DNA of 64,000 nt from assembly GCA_963738545.1 (NCBI GenBank), contig CAVTXA010000009.1, positions 434,001 to 498,000 on the forward strand, read 5' to 3'. Made by a program: the position numbers and the translations under genes. Of the stretch, positions 1 through 7,587 are shown in pieces. Position 1 is the first letter of the stretch, and the number at the start of each line of letters is the position of its first letter. The notes beneath the pieces were generated by a model. That model was not told the DNA's origin, did not search any database, and saw only the letters and a list, made by a program, of their open reading frames with translations. This DNA is from Bog-756 sp963738545 (GTDB taxonomy: Bacteria; Actinomycetota; Acidimicrobiia; Acidimicrobiales; RAAP-2).

Positions 1-546
1 GTCCAGGGGATCACCAGCCTGATCACCGTGCCCGGCCTGATCAACACCGACTTCGCCGACGTCAAGATGATCATGAGCAACGCCGGCACGGCCATCATGG
101 GGATCGGTTCGGCCACCGGTGAGGGCCGGTCGGTCAATGCCGCCCGGGCCGCCATCACCAGCCCGCTCCTCGAGGCCTCCATCGAAGGGGCCCGGGGCAT
201 CCTCTTGAACATCGCCGGCGGGCCCGATCTCGGACTGTTCGAGGTCAACGAGGCCGCCGAGATCATCCACGGCGTGGCCCACCCGGACGCCAACATCATC
301 TTCGGGAGCGTCATCGACGAGAACATGGGCGAGGAGGTCCGGGTCACGGTCATCGCCGCCGGCTTCGAGCGGTGGGAGGCCCAGGGGCGGGGCGGGGCCA
401 GCCCCACCGAGTCGGCCGGTCCCCAAGAGACCCGGAGCCGAGTCTTGGGTGCCGAGACGGCGCACGAGGACATCTTCGCCACCCCGACCGACGACGACCT
501 CGACCTGGGCGACGACGACTTCGACGTTCCCTCGTTCCTTCGCTGA
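1..546 (+). CDS. ftsZ: Cell division protein FtsZ, C-terminal part (5' end outside window)
   Basis: Tubulin-like GTPase that forms the cytokinetic Z ring on the inner face of the membrane. The window opens inside the gene, so only the last 181 codons are visible and the GTP-binding tubulin signature lies upstream. Seen here are the T7-loop region (GLINTDFADVK), the stretch MGIGSATGEGR and the C-terminal domain ending near GFERW. An acidic, low-complexity linker follows. The extreme tail DDDFDVPSFLR is the conserved C-terminal peptide of actinobacterial FtsZ that binds SepF, whose gene lies 1.6 kb downstream. The stop TGA (544-546) touches the next gene, which suggests one division operon. Identification is very secure; only the start is missing. 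Confidence 0.97.
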   Translation, partial: VQGITSLITVPGLINTDFADVKMIMSNAGTAIMGIGSATGEGRSVNAARAAITSPLLEASIEGARGILLNIAGGPDLGLFEVNEAAEIIHGVAHPDANIIFGSVIDENMGEEVRVTVIAAGFERWEAQGRGGASPTESAGPQETRSRVLGAETAHEDIFATPTDDDLDLGDDDFDVPSFLR

Positions 547-1319
547 CGGATGCACTGACGGAGGCTTCCGCTCCGCTTCCCGTCGTCGGCGGCATCCGCG
601 CCGCCTGGAGTGACGCCTCGGCCGGCGACCTGCGCCCGAATCCAGGCGGGGATGCCGGGGCGCTCGAGGGATGGGTGGCCAGGGCCACGGCCGGCCCCAC
701 CGGACCCGAGGTCGAGCGGGTGCACTGGATCCGACAGGTGCACGGGAGCGCGGTGCTGGTCGTCCCGGCCGATGATGGGCCGGGTATCACCGGCAGCGGC
801 GCTCCGTCGGTGCGGCCCACTGCGATCCTGGGTGGTGAGGGCGACGCCCTGGTGTCGCTGGCCCCCTCCGTCGGCCTGGTCGTCCTCACCGCCGACTGCG
901 CCTCGATCGCCCTGGGGAGCCCCGAGGGCGTCTTCGGGGCCGTCCACGCCGGCTGGCGGGGCCTCGTGGGCGGTGTGGTGGAGCACGCCGTCGGGGTCAT
1001 GCGGGCGCACGGGGCCACCGAGGTGGTCGGGGTCCTCGGGCCCTGCATCCACCCCGAGTGCTATGAGTTCTCGCCTCCCGACCTGGATCGGGTGGCGGCA
1101 CGCCTCGGGGATACGGTGCGGGCCGAAACGGCCACCGGACGGGCGGCCCTGGACCTCCCGGCCGCGGTGGCCGCCGCCCTGACCGCGGTGGGGGCCGACC
1201 TCCGCCTGGCCGCGACCTGTACGGGCTGCGGGGGCGACTACTTCTCCCACCGGGTCCGGGGTGACACCGGACGCCAGGCCCTGGTGGTCTGGTCCTCACC
1301 GGGGGAGCGCTCGGCGTGA
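543..1319 (+). CDS. pgeF: YfiH/PgeF family polyphenol oxidase-like protein (peptidoglycan editing factor)
   Basis: Multicopper-oxidase-like (DUF152) fold. Family members act on purine nucleosides, and E. coli PgeF helps remove wrongly built muropeptide precursors. Zn-ligand motifs are present in order: RQVHG, TADC, VHAGWRG, then LGPCIHPECYEF and a Cys cluster ATCTGCGGDYFSHR near the end. About 258 residues fits the family. The start is uncertain: there is no ATG, GTG or TTG between an implausible GTG at 372, which would add an Arg/Pro-rich antisense-like extension, and GTG 673, which cuts into the domain. I chose CTG 543, which overlaps the ftsZ stop as CTGA; CTG 555 is an alternative. No clear SD precedes it, so re-initiation from ftsZ is inferred. 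The place between ftsZ and yggS is the usual one in this phylum. Confidence 0.85.
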   Translation: MTDALTEASAPLPVVGGIRAAWSDASAGDLRPNPGGDAGALEGWVARATAGPTGPEVERVHWIRQVHGSAVLVVPADDGPGITGSGAPSVRPTAILGGEGDALVSLAPSVGLVVLTADCASIALGSPEGVFGAVHAGWRGLVGGVVEHAVGVMRAHGATEVVGVLGPCIHPECYEFSPPDLDRVAARLGDTVRAETATGRAALDLPAAVAAALTAVGADLRLAATCTGCGGDYFSHRVRGDTGRQALVVWSSPGERSA

Positions 1320-2008
1320 CCGGATCCCTCCTCCAGCCGGACGCCGACGGCTTCGAGGGTCGTCTGGAGGAGGTGCGTGCCCGGATCGCCACCTCGTCCC
1401 TGGACCCCGGGTCGGTCCGGTTGGTGGCCGTGACCAAGGGGTTCGGCCCCGAGGCGGCCCACCTGGCGCTGGCCGCGGGACTGACCGAGTTGGGGGAGAA
1501 CTATGCCGACGAGCTGGTGGCCAAGGCCGGCCAGCTGGCTGGGGACCACCCGGGTGCCGTGCCTCCGGTCTGGCACTTCCTCGGGTCGGTCCAGCGCAAC
1601 AAGGTGGCCCGGCTGGCCCCGGTCGTCTCGTGGTGGCAGGGTCTGGCCCGGGTCGAGGAGGGGCGGGCCATCGCCCGCCGGCACCCGGGCTCGTCCGTCC
1701 TCGTCCAGGTGGATGTGACCGGTCTGCCCGGGCGTGGGGGCTGCCCGCCGGCACAGGTGCCTGAGCTGGTGGCCGCTCTCCGGGACGAGGACCTGGTGGT
1801 GGCCGGGCTCATGGCCGTGGGCCCCCCGGGGCCGCCCGGGGCCTCCCGCCCGGCCTTCGCCCTGGTCTCGTCGATGGCCGACACCCTGGCGCTGCCCGTT
1901 CGCTCGATGGGGATGTCCGACGATCTCGAGGTGGCGCTGGCCGAGGGTTCGACGATGGTGCGGGTGGGTCGGGGCCTGTTCGGGGACCGACCGCCGGCCC
2001 GCCCATGA
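1316..2008 (+). CDS. yggS: YggS family pyridoxal-phosphate homeostasis protein
   Basis: Alanine-racemase-like single-domain TIM barrel that binds PLP and buffers its cellular level (PLPBP/YggS/YlmE family); no catalytic reaction is firmly assigned. The Schiff-base lysine sits in LVAVTKGF. The family motifs GENYADELVAKA, WHFLGSVQRNK, QVDVTG, GLMAVGPPG and SMGMSDDLEVALAEGSTMVRVGRGLFG are all present, the last holding the phosphate-binding loop. It has 230 aa, as expected. GTG 1316 overlaps the pgeF stop (GTGA), implying translational coupling. The family member usually reads FGE.R; this one has LGENYADE. Its position between pgeF and sepF is the standard actinobacterial order. Confidence 0.95.
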   Translation: MTGSLLQPDADGFEGRLEEVRARIATSSLDPGSVRLVAVTKGFGPEAAHLALAAGLTELGENYADELVAKAGQLAGDHPGAVPPVWHFLGSVQRNKVARLAPVVSWWQGLARVEEGRAIARRHPGSSVLVQVDVTGLPGRGGCPPAQVPELVAALRDEDLVVAGLMAVGPPGPPGASRPAFALVSSMADTLALPVRSMGMSDDLEVALAEGSTMVRVGRGLFGDRPPARP

Positions 2009-2126
2009 GTCGGGTCCATCCCGACGTCCCGGGGCGGGCTGGAGCGGCGTCGCCGAGCCCGGCACCGGGCGTGGCTCCGGGCCGGCCCGGCACCGTGGCC
2101 ATCCACCGGTCACTGAAGCCACGCAC

Positions 2127-2132
2127 TACGCT
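2127..2132 (+). promoter_or_regulatory. Possible -10 box for sepF
   Basis: TACGCT lies 17 nt before the sepF ATG and just before its ribosome site. It fits the TANNNT form seen repeatedly in this window. No convincing -35 is visible. It may give sepF expression separate from ftsZ across the 141-bp gap after yggS. Confidence 0.35.
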
Positions 2133-2149
2133 GTGCCGAGGAGGAAACG

Positions 2150-2734
2150 ATGGCTGCTTCGTTCATGAAAAAGACCATGGCGTACCTGGGTCTTGTCGAC
2201 GACGACTACGACGACTACGACGACTACGACCAGAGGTCGCCGTTGCCGTCGCCCTCGCCGGTCGGGCGGGTGACGCAACGTCCCAGCGGGGCCCTCGACG
2301 AGGTCGATGATCCTCCGGTCGCCTCGCCCAAGCCGCGTATCCGGACCCTCACCCGCGACGAGACGGCGGCCACGGCCGTGGCGGCGTCGGCCCCCACCAT
2401 GAGTGCCCGCGCCGCGGTGGGCTCGTCGTCGGTGCGCCCCATCACCCCCGAGTCGGCCGGCGCCAGGGTGCACATCGTGGCGCCGGGTCGGTTCGCCGAC
2501 GCCCAGGAGATCGCCAACCGACTGATGAACAACCAGCCGGTCATCGTCAACATGCAGAGTGCCGACCGGGATCTCCAGCGCCGGATGATCGACTTCTGCA
2601 GTGGGGTGACCTACGCACTGTCGGGAGGCATGGAGCGGGTGGCCGACGAGGTTTTCTTGCTCACCCCGTCCAACGTGAAGGTCTCCGACGAGGAGCGCCA
2701 GCGCCTGGCCGACCGCGGTCTGGTGAATCCCTGA
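2150..2734 (+). CDS. sepF: Cell division protein SepF
   Basis: FtsZ-binding protein that tethers and bundles Z-ring filaments at the membrane; actinobacteria lack FtsA/ZipA and rely on SepF. The N-terminal amphipathic segment (MAASFMKKTMAYLGL) is the membrane anchor. It is followed by an acidic DDYDDYDDYD stretch and a long disordered Pro/Ser/Ala linker to about residue 108. The globular SepF domain follows (VHIVAPGRFADAQEIANRLMNNQPVIV to FLLTPSNVKV). ATG 2150 is chosen for the SD AGGAGG ending 7 nt upstream. Length 194 aa is normal. It lies downstream of ftsZ, whose C-terminal peptide is its known partner. Confidence 0.97.
   Translation: MAASFMKKTMAYLGLVDDDYDDYDDYDQRSPLPSPSPVGRVTQRPSGALDEVDDPPVASPKPRIRTLTRDETAATAVAASAPTMSARAAVGSSSVRPITPESAGARVHIVAPGRFADAQEIANRLMNNQPVIVNMQSADRDLQRRMIDFCSGVTYALSGGMERVADEVFLLTPSNVKVSDEERQRLADRGLVNP
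2199..2231 (+). repeat. GACGACTAC microrepeat inside sepF
   Basis: Three consecutive 9-nt copies of GACGACTAC, flanked by partial copies, encode the DDYDDYDDYD acidic patch between the membrane helix and linker of SepF. Because the unit is 9 nt, slippage would add or remove DDY triplets without breaking the frame. Confidence 0.8.
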
Positions 2735-2792
2735 GCCAGGATGGTGTGTGGCGCCCAACGTCGGGCCCACACGGGAAAGGGAGTGAGCCGGA

Positions 2793-3071
2793 ATGATCGC
2801 ACGACTCATCGTCCTCCTCCTCGAGCTGTTCATCATCGTCCTGATCGTCTATTCCATCCTGAGCTGGTACCTGGCCTACGCCCGGGTGTCCTACGACTCG
2901 CCGGCGTACAAGCTCAACCGGGTGCTCTCGTCCATCTGTGATCCGGTGCTCAATCCGATCCGCAAGATCATCCCTCCGGCCCGGATCGGGGGGGTCGGAC
3001 TCGACCTCTCGGTCCTCATCCTGTTTCTGGTCATCCAGGTCATTCTCATCCCGGTGTTCCAGCACGGCTAG
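2793..3071 (+). CDS. YggT family small membrane protein
   Basis: A 92-residue protein with a hydrophobic helix at about residues 3-25 and another at about 70-88. Between them is the family core with YSILSWYLAYAR and a short basic stretch NPIRKIIPP. The N-terminal helix is rich in Ile/Leu/Val. YggT proteins are found beside sepF/divIVA in actinobacteria, cyanobacteria and chloroplast lineages and have been linked to division-site or envelope organisation; no enzymatic role is known. ATG 2793 follows GGGAG about 11 nt upstream. The gene keeps the syntenic slot between sepF and wag31, which supports a division-linked role by context only. Confidence 0.9.
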   Translation: MIARLIVLLLELFIIVLIVYSILSWYLAYARVSYDSPAYKLNRVLSSICDPVLNPIRKIIPPARIGGVGLDLSVLILFLVIQVILIPVFQHG

Positions 3072-3117
3072 TTCGAAAATTTCTCGATGAATCCCTGGAA
3101 CGGGCAGTGCGCGCCGC

Positions 3118-3123
3118 TAGCAT
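3118..3123 (+). promoter_or_regulatory. -10 box for a leaderless wag31 transcript
   Basis: TAGCAT ends 6 nt before the wag31 ATG, and no SD is present. A weak -35-like CTGGAA sits 17 nt upstream at 3095-3100. Transcription would begin at or next to the A of the start codon. Confidence 0.55.
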
Positions 3124-3129
3124 GGTTCC

Positions 3130-3957
3130 ATGGACGCTTCGCAATCTGCCCTCGATTCGCTCCGTACCGTCGAGTTCCGTGAGACCCTGAAGGGGTACCA
3201 CCGGGACGACGTCGATGAATACCTCGAGAAGGCCGCGGTGGAAGCGGAGGGTCTCCAAGAGCAGCTCCGCCAGAGCGGTGAGCGCCTGCGCCAGGCGGCC
3301 GAGCGCATCTCGCAACTCGAGACCCAGCTGGAGCAGCAGCCGGCCCCGGTGGCCCGGGCCGACGCCTCGGTTCCCGACGACACGCTCCAGCGCACCCTCC
3401 TCCTGGCCCAGAAGTTCGTGGACGAGACGAAAGCCGACTCCGAGGCCCAGGCGGCCCGGGTCATCGCCGAGGCCGACGCCAAGGCCCGCCAGATCACCGA
3501 GCAGGCCCAGACCCAGGCCAGCCGGGCCGCGGCCGAGTCCGAGCAGCGGCTTCGGGAGGAGATCGCCCGACTGGAGGACTCACGGGGCCGGCTGTCCCGC
3601 GAGGTCGAGACCATGAACCGCCATCTCGAAGGTGAGCGAAGCCGGCTGCGCACGGCGCTGAGCGAGATCCTGCGCTGGGTGGACGAGAACGTGCAGCCGG
3701 GGTCCTCACCCGAGTCCGGACGACTGGTGCAGGACCAGGTCTCCCACCCGACCGGCCCGGTGCCCGCGCCGGCCCCGGCCGCATCGCCGGCCCCGGCCCC
3801 TGGCCCTGCCGTGCAGGGGGGTAACCGGCCTGTGGCCGCACCTCAGGCGACACCGGCGCCGGGCAGCGGCACCGGTCCCTCCGGCGAGGTCACCCAGATG
3901 CGTCCGGCCGGCGCCACCACCGGACCGGTGGCGGCCAAGGCCCCCCTGGCCCACTAG
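3130..3957 (+). CDS. wag31: DivIVA/Wag31 polar growth and division protein
   Basis: Coiled-coil scaffold that senses curved membrane and recruits cell-wall synthesis machinery at poles and septa. The N-terminal DivIVA domain reads VEFRETLKGYHRDDVDEYLEKA (about residues 15-36). A long coiled coil rich in Glu, Gln, Ala and Arg follows to about residue 195, with a gap at QQPAPVARADASVPDD. The C-terminal 75 residues form a Pro/Ala/Gly tail without predicted structure. It has 275 aa, close to mycobacterial Wag31. ATG 3130 is preceded by a TANNNT box rather than an SD, so the mRNA is probably leaderless. It lies immediately after yggT in the standard actinobacterial arrangement. Confidence 0.95.
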   Translation: MDASQSALDSLRTVEFRETLKGYHRDDVDEYLEKAAVEAEGLQEQLRQSGERLRQAAERISQLETQLEQQPAPVARADASVPDDTLQRTLLLAQKFVDETKADSEAQAARVIAEADAKARQITEQAQTQASRAAAESEQRLREEIARLEDSRGRLSREVETMNRHLEGERSRLRTALSEILRWVDENVQPGSSPESGRLVQDQVSHPTGPVPAPAPAASPAPAPGPAVQGGNRPVAAPQATPAPGSGTGPSGEVTQMRPAGATTGPVAAKAPLAH

Positions 3958-4250
3958 ACCTCCGATCCACCGCTGACCGCCCGGTCGGCGCGCCACGTCC
4001 CGCATCCCGACGATCGGCTCCTGTCGTACCGGGGACCGGGGCCCAGGTCCGGGTGGGGTTCGGCGGGGGCGCGGATGTTCGAAGGACACGGTGGCCCCGC
4101 TATGGTCCTGGAGCCGGTTTGCTCTCGGGATTGCCGCCGTGAGCCGAGCACGGTATCGTCACCCGCCCGTCAGATGTCGGGAATACTCCTGGACCACTGC
4201 GTGCTGAGGAGCGTGGCCCGGAGGCGGCGCCACTATCGAAGGAGACCATT

Positions 4251-4943
4251 GTGACGGCAGCGAAGAAGGCGACAGCGCCCGCGCCGAAGAAGGCCTCGAC
4301 AGCGAAGAAGGCGACACCGGCCAAGAAGAGCACGTCCAAGGCCACCGCGCCGGCGGCCAAGAAGGCGGCGTCCCCGGCCAAGAAGGCTCCGGCGAAGAAG
4401 GCGGCCGCCACCAAGACGGCGCCGGCCACCAAGACGGCCCCGGCCACCAAGGCTGTCACCGCCACCAAGAAGGCCGCCCCGTCTCCGGCACCGGCGGCCG
4501 AGACCAAGAAGGCCCCGGCGGCCAAGAAGGCTCCGGTGGTCCCCAAGCGACCCACGGTGGGGCCGTACGCCAAAGAGCCCAAGTTCCTCGAGGAGCAGCG
4601 CCAGCTGCTCATGGAGGAGCGCTCGATCTACAAGGGACAGGCCGTCGACCTCCGGGCCGAGGCCGACTCCCTGGCGCTCGAGCGCGAGCCCGGCGACGTC
4701 CAGTTCGACGAGGAGTCGGGCGAGGGCGGTACGGTGACCGTGGACCGGGAGCGCAACCTGGCCCTGTCCGCCCAGGCCTCGGCGGCGGTCGAGGAGATCG
4801 ACGACGCCCTGCGCAAGATCGATCGGAAGACCTACGGAGGATGCGAGCGGTGCTACCAGCCCATCCCCAAGGCGCGTCTGCGGGCCCTGCCCTTCGCCCG
4901 GCTGTGCGTGGCCTGCAAGAGCGGTGGGTTGTCGCGCCGCTGA
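4251..4943 (+). CDS. DksA/TraR-type zinc-finger protein with a histone-H1-like lysine/alanine-rich N-terminus
   Basis: Residues 1 to about 100 are a low-complexity tail built from Lys-Lys-Ala, Pro-Ala-Lys and Thr-Lys units, as in histone H1 and actinobacterial HU tails. The C-terminal half is a DksA/TraR fold: a coiled-coil region (FLEEQRQLLMEERSIYKG onward), then the C4 zinc finger with CERC and CVAC around residues 203-222. E. coli DksA binds RNA polymerase with ppGpp; here the basic tail could add DNA or ribosome binding, which is inference. GTG 4251 is preceded by AAGGAG ending 8 nt upstream. Downstream lspA starts 14 nt after the stop. The family's exact role in actinobacteria is unknown to me. 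Confidence 0.88.
   Translation: MTAAKKATAPAPKKASTAKKATPAKKSTSKATAPAAKKAASPAKKAPAKKAAATKTAPATKTAPATKAVTATKKAAPSPAPAAETKKAPAAKKAPVVPKRPTVGPYAKEPKFLEEQRQLLMEERSIYKGQAVDLRAEADSLALEREPGDVQFDEESGEGGTVTVDRERNLALSAQASAAVEEIDDALRKIDRKTYGGCERCYQPIPKARLRALPFARLCVACKSGGLSRR
4255..4546 (+). repeat. Degenerate AAGAAGGC(G/C) repeat encoding a Lys/Ala/Pro tail
   Basis: About 290 bp made of irregular repeats around AAGAAGGC and ACCAAGACGGC, encoding the KKA/AKK/TKTAPA tail of the DksA-like protein. Tracts of this type vary in length between close relatives. Confidence 0.75.
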
Positions 4944-4957
4944 GCGGTGATCCCGCC

Positions 4958-5440
4958 GTGACCGAGGACCGCCTCGGGTTGCCCACGGGCGCCCGGCGCC
5001 TGGGGGTGGCGGTGGGTGTGATGATGGCGGTGGTGGTGGCGGATCAGGTGACCAAGTGGTGGGCCGTCACCCGCCTCGCCCATGGTTCCATCCACGTGAT
5101 CGGCACGCTCGACCTCGAGCTGGCCCGCAACACGGGGGCGTCCTTCAGCCTGTTCCAGGGGAAGGCCTTCGTGCTGGTGCCGGTGGCCGTGGTGTTGGTG
5201 GCCGTGCTGGCGGTGATGGCGTGGAGGGCCCCCTCGGCCGGGCGTGCCGCCGTCTTCGGCCTGATCCTCGGTGGAGCGCTGGGCAATCTGTGCGACCGCT
5301 TCTTCCGGAACGACCACGGGGCGGTGGTGGACTTCGTGGCCCTCCACTTCTGGCCCACCTTCAACCTGGCCGACGCCTCGATCGTGGTGGGCTGTGTCCT
5401 CCTCCTCGTCTCCCTGGTGCGAGGGCCCCGGCTCCCGTGA
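4958..5440 (+). CDS. lspA: Lipoprotein signal peptidase (signal peptidase II)
   Basis: Integral membrane aspartyl protease that cuts prolipoproteins before the lipid-modified cysteine. Four hydrophobic helices are visible. Family motifs are present: DQVTKWW, LARNTGASFSLFQG, GGALGNLCDRFF (first catalytic Asp) and FNLADASIVVG (second Asp). Length 160 aa is normal. GTG 4958 is the only reasonable start before the first helix; it has no strong SD and lies 14 nt after the dksA-like gene. The stop overlaps rluD as GTGA. The lspA-rluD pairing is common in actinobacteria. A lipoprotein substrate candidate lies elsewhere in the window (42429-43046). Confidence 0.95.
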   Translation: MTEDRLGLPTGARRLGVAVGVMMAVVVADQVTKWWAVTRLAHGSIHVIGTLDLELARNTGASFSLFQGKAFVLVPVAVVLVAVLAVMAWRAPSAGRAAVFGLILGGALGNLCDRFFRNDHGAVVDFVALHFWPTFNLADASIVVGCVLLLVSLVRGPRLP

Positions 5441-6381
5441 CCATCCTCACGGTCACGGTGCCGGCCTCACTCGACGGCGTGCGGGTCGACAAGGCGGTCT
5501 CGCTGGTGGCCGACCTGTCGCGTTCGACGGTCAACACCCTGGTCGACCAGGGCCGCATCACGATCGACGGGGTCACGGTCCGGAGCCGGAGCACGGCCCT
5601 CCGACCGGGCCAGGAGCTCGAGATCGACCGCGACGAGGAACGGCCCCCCGTCGTTCCGGTGGGTGACGACGGCGTGTCCTTCGAGGTGGTCTTCGCCGAC
5701 CCGGAGATCGTCGTGGTGGACAAGCCCGCCGGCCTGGTCGTCCACCCCGGTCCGGGTCATCGGAGCGGCACACTGGTGCACGGCCTGTTGGCCCGGTTCC
5801 CCGACATCGGCTCCCTACCCGGTGCCGTCGGCTCGGACCCCGAGCGCCCGGGCATCGTGCACCGTCTCGACCGGGGCACCTCGGGCCTGATGGTGGTGGC
5901 ACGCACGCCCCGGGCCTACCACTCGTTGGTCGAGCAGTTGAGCCGACGTGACGTGTCCCGCACCTACCGGGCCCTCGTCCTCGGCACGGTGGAGGGGGCC
6001 TCAGGTGTGGTCGACGCGCCCATCGGCCGGTCGGTCAGCTCACCGACCCGCATGGCCGTCTCCCGCAAGGGAAAAGAGGCCCGCACCCGCTACCACGTGG
6101 ACCGGCGCTTCACCGAGCCGGCTCCCTCGACCCTGCTGACCGCCACGCTCGAGACGGGCCGCACCCATCAGATCCGTGTCCATCTGACGGCCATCGGCCA
6201 TCCGGTGGTGGGCGACGACGTCTACTCGCAGGGCCGCTCCCTCCCCGGGGCGGTCATCACCCGCCCCTTCCTCCACGCATCGAGCCTCTCGTTGGTCCAC
6301 CCGGGCACGGGGGAGACGGTGTCGTGGACGTCGCCACTCCCCGACGACCTCCAGCGCCAACTGGGGCTCTTGGGGGAGTGA
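5437..6381 (+). CDS. rluD: RluA/RluD family 23S rRNA pseudouridine synthase
   Basis: Converts uridines of 23S rRNA (helix 69 in the E. coli enzyme) to pseudouridine. An N-terminal S4 domain (residues about 10-70, VRVDKAVSLVADLSRSTV and ITIDGVTVRSRS) precedes the catalytic domain. The active-site motif GIVHRLDRGTSGLMVVA contains the catalytic Asp. LETGRTHQIRVHLTAIGHPVVGD is the second signature. It has 314 aa, as expected. GTG 5437 overlaps the lspA stop. Whether it modifies helix 69 or another RluA-family site cannot be told from sequence alone. A strong hairpin 3 nt after the stop ends the operon. Confidence 0.93.
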   Translation: MTILTVTVPASLDGVRVDKAVSLVADLSRSTVNTLVDQGRITIDGVTVRSRSTALRPGQELEIDRDEERPPVVPVGDDGVSFEVVFADPEIVVVDKPAGLVVHPGPGHRSGTLVHGLLARFPDIGSLPGAVGSDPERPGIVHRLDRGTSGLMVVARTPRAYHSLVEQLSRRDVSRTYRALVLGTVEGASGVVDAPIGRSVSSPTRMAVSRKGKEARTRYHVDRRFTEPAPSTLLTATLETGRTHQIRVHLTAIGHPVVGDDVYSQGRSLPGAVITRPFLHASSLSLVHPGTGETVSWTSPLPDDLQRQLGLLGE

Positions 6382-6383
6382 CG

Positions 6384-6413
6384 CCCCGCCGTCCCCTCAA
6401 CGGGGCGGCGGGG
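6384..6413. terminator. Strong GC hairpin between convergent rluD and sigma factor
   Basis: CCCCGCCG pairs with CGGCGGGG, and an inner CCCC/GGGG stem encloses TCAAC, with a single bulged T. It begins 3 nt after the rluD stop and lies 46 nt past the sigma factor stop on the other strand. It has no U-tract, as is common in high-GC bacteria, and probably serves both directions. Confidence 0.7.
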
Positions 6414-6459
6414 TGCGGAGGCCTAGGGCAGATCGGGACCCCGGAGGCCCCAGAGGGAC

Positions 6460-7428
6460 TCAGGCGGCCTCGTGCGCCGCTTCGAGCATCTCACTGTCCC
6501 CGAGGAGCTCGAGCGCCTCAGCCTCGGCCTGGCGGACCTTGCGCACGCCGATGCCCAACCGCTCGGCCGTCGTCTGCAGCGACGCCGGGTCGCTGCCGTC
6601 GAAGCCGAAGCGGTGACGGATGACCTGGCGCTGCAGATCGGTGAGCCGGTCTACGGCCTGACGGACGAGGTCGAGGGTCATGGAGGAGGCCACGTCGTCC
6701 TCGAAGTCGCTGAGGTCGGTGGACACCAGGTCCCCGAGCGTCGCCGTCGAGTCCGAGGTGGCCGGCTGGTCGAGGCTGGCCACCACCCGGGCCACCTGGG
6801 ACAGGTCGGAGCGGACCTCGGCCGTGGTGTTGGTGGCGTTGTCCATCTCGTCGTCGGTGGGTGGGCGCTGGAACTGGTGGGTCAACTCCCACAGGGCGGC
6901 ATCCACCTGCTGGTTCCGCTCGGCCACCTCCATGGGCAGCCGGATGGTCCGGCCGTGCTGCTGGACAGCACGCTGGAGGGCCTGACGGATCCACCACGTG
7001 GCGTAGGTGGAGAACCGGAAGCCACGCTCCCAGTCGAACTTGTCCACGGCCCGCATGAGGCCGAAGGTGCCCTCTTGGATCAGGTCGGGGAGGTCGACGC
7101 CCCGGTCCTGGTAGCGGCGGGCCCAGTGGACGACGAGTCGGAGGTTGGCCGCCACCATCTCGCGGCGGGCGGCCTCGTCCCCGGCGGCGACGCGCTTGGC
7201 CAGTTCGGTCTGGGCCTCGTGGTCGGGCAGGGGGTGGTGATCGAGGTCCCGGAGGAACAGGCCGAGGCTGTCGGCGTCCGAACCCCGGCTCCTACCGCCC
7301 GGCGCGACCATGCGGGCCGGACGCGCAGTCGCGGCCGTCTCCCGAGCTGTCGTAGCCGCTCCCGTCGTGCGGGAGGACTCCGTTCGAGCCCCTCGTTCCT
7401 TCTCCCTGCTCACCGTGCGAGTCGTCAT
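6460..7428 (-). CDS. RNA polymerase sigma-70 family factor (group 1/2 type)
   Basis: Region 1.2 (DSLGLFLRDLDHHPLPDHEAQ), region 2 (NLRLVVHWARRYQDRGVDLPDLIQEGTFGLMRAVDKFDW and FSTYATWWIRQALQRAV), region 3 (PMEVAERNQQVDAALWEL) and region 4 (LTDLQRQVIRHRFGF ... TAERLGIGVRKVRQ) are present in order. Only about 60 Arg/Thr/Ala-rich residues precede region 1.2 and region 1.1 is missing. It is therefore more like an HrdA/SigB-type group 2 factor than a housekeeping SigA, though I cannot exclude the principal factor. ATG 7428 (fifth codon of a longer frame) is chosen because AGGAG lies 4 nt upstream; ATG 7440 is an alternative, 5 nt after TATGAC. The gene is divergent from the histidine phosphatase and convergent with rluD. 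Confidence 0.92.
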   Translation of the reverse strand: MTTRTVSREKERGARTESSRTTGAATTARETAATARPARMVAPGGRSRGSDADSLGLFLRDLDHHPLPDHEAQTELAKRVAAGDEAARREMVAANLRLVVHWARRYQDRGVDLPDLIQEGTFGLMRAVDKFDWERGFRFSTYATWWIRQALQRAVQQHGRTIRLPMEVAERNQQVDAALWELTHQFQRPPTDDEMDNATNTTAEVRSDLSQVARVVASLDQPATSDSTATLGDLVSTDLSDFEDDVASSMTLDLVRQAVDRLTDLQRQVIRHRFGFDGSDPASLQTTAERLGIGVRKVRQAEAEALELLGDSEMLEAAHEAA

Positions 7429-7587
7429 CCCTCTCCTCATTCATCGTCATAGGGTCGACAGAACCTTTAACGCCAATTCCCTCCGAGACATTCCATCGGT
7501 GTGATTCGACCACCCACAACCCTTCCCACCTGCTCGGGAAGTACGCACAGCTTGCGTAGAAGGTGTTCGGAGTGGTCCGCTGTCCGG

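Noticed and set aside
2005..2310. A 101-codon plus-strand frame between yggS and sepF
   Set aside because: It overlaps sepF in another frame and has a Pro/Arg/Gly composition with no SD.
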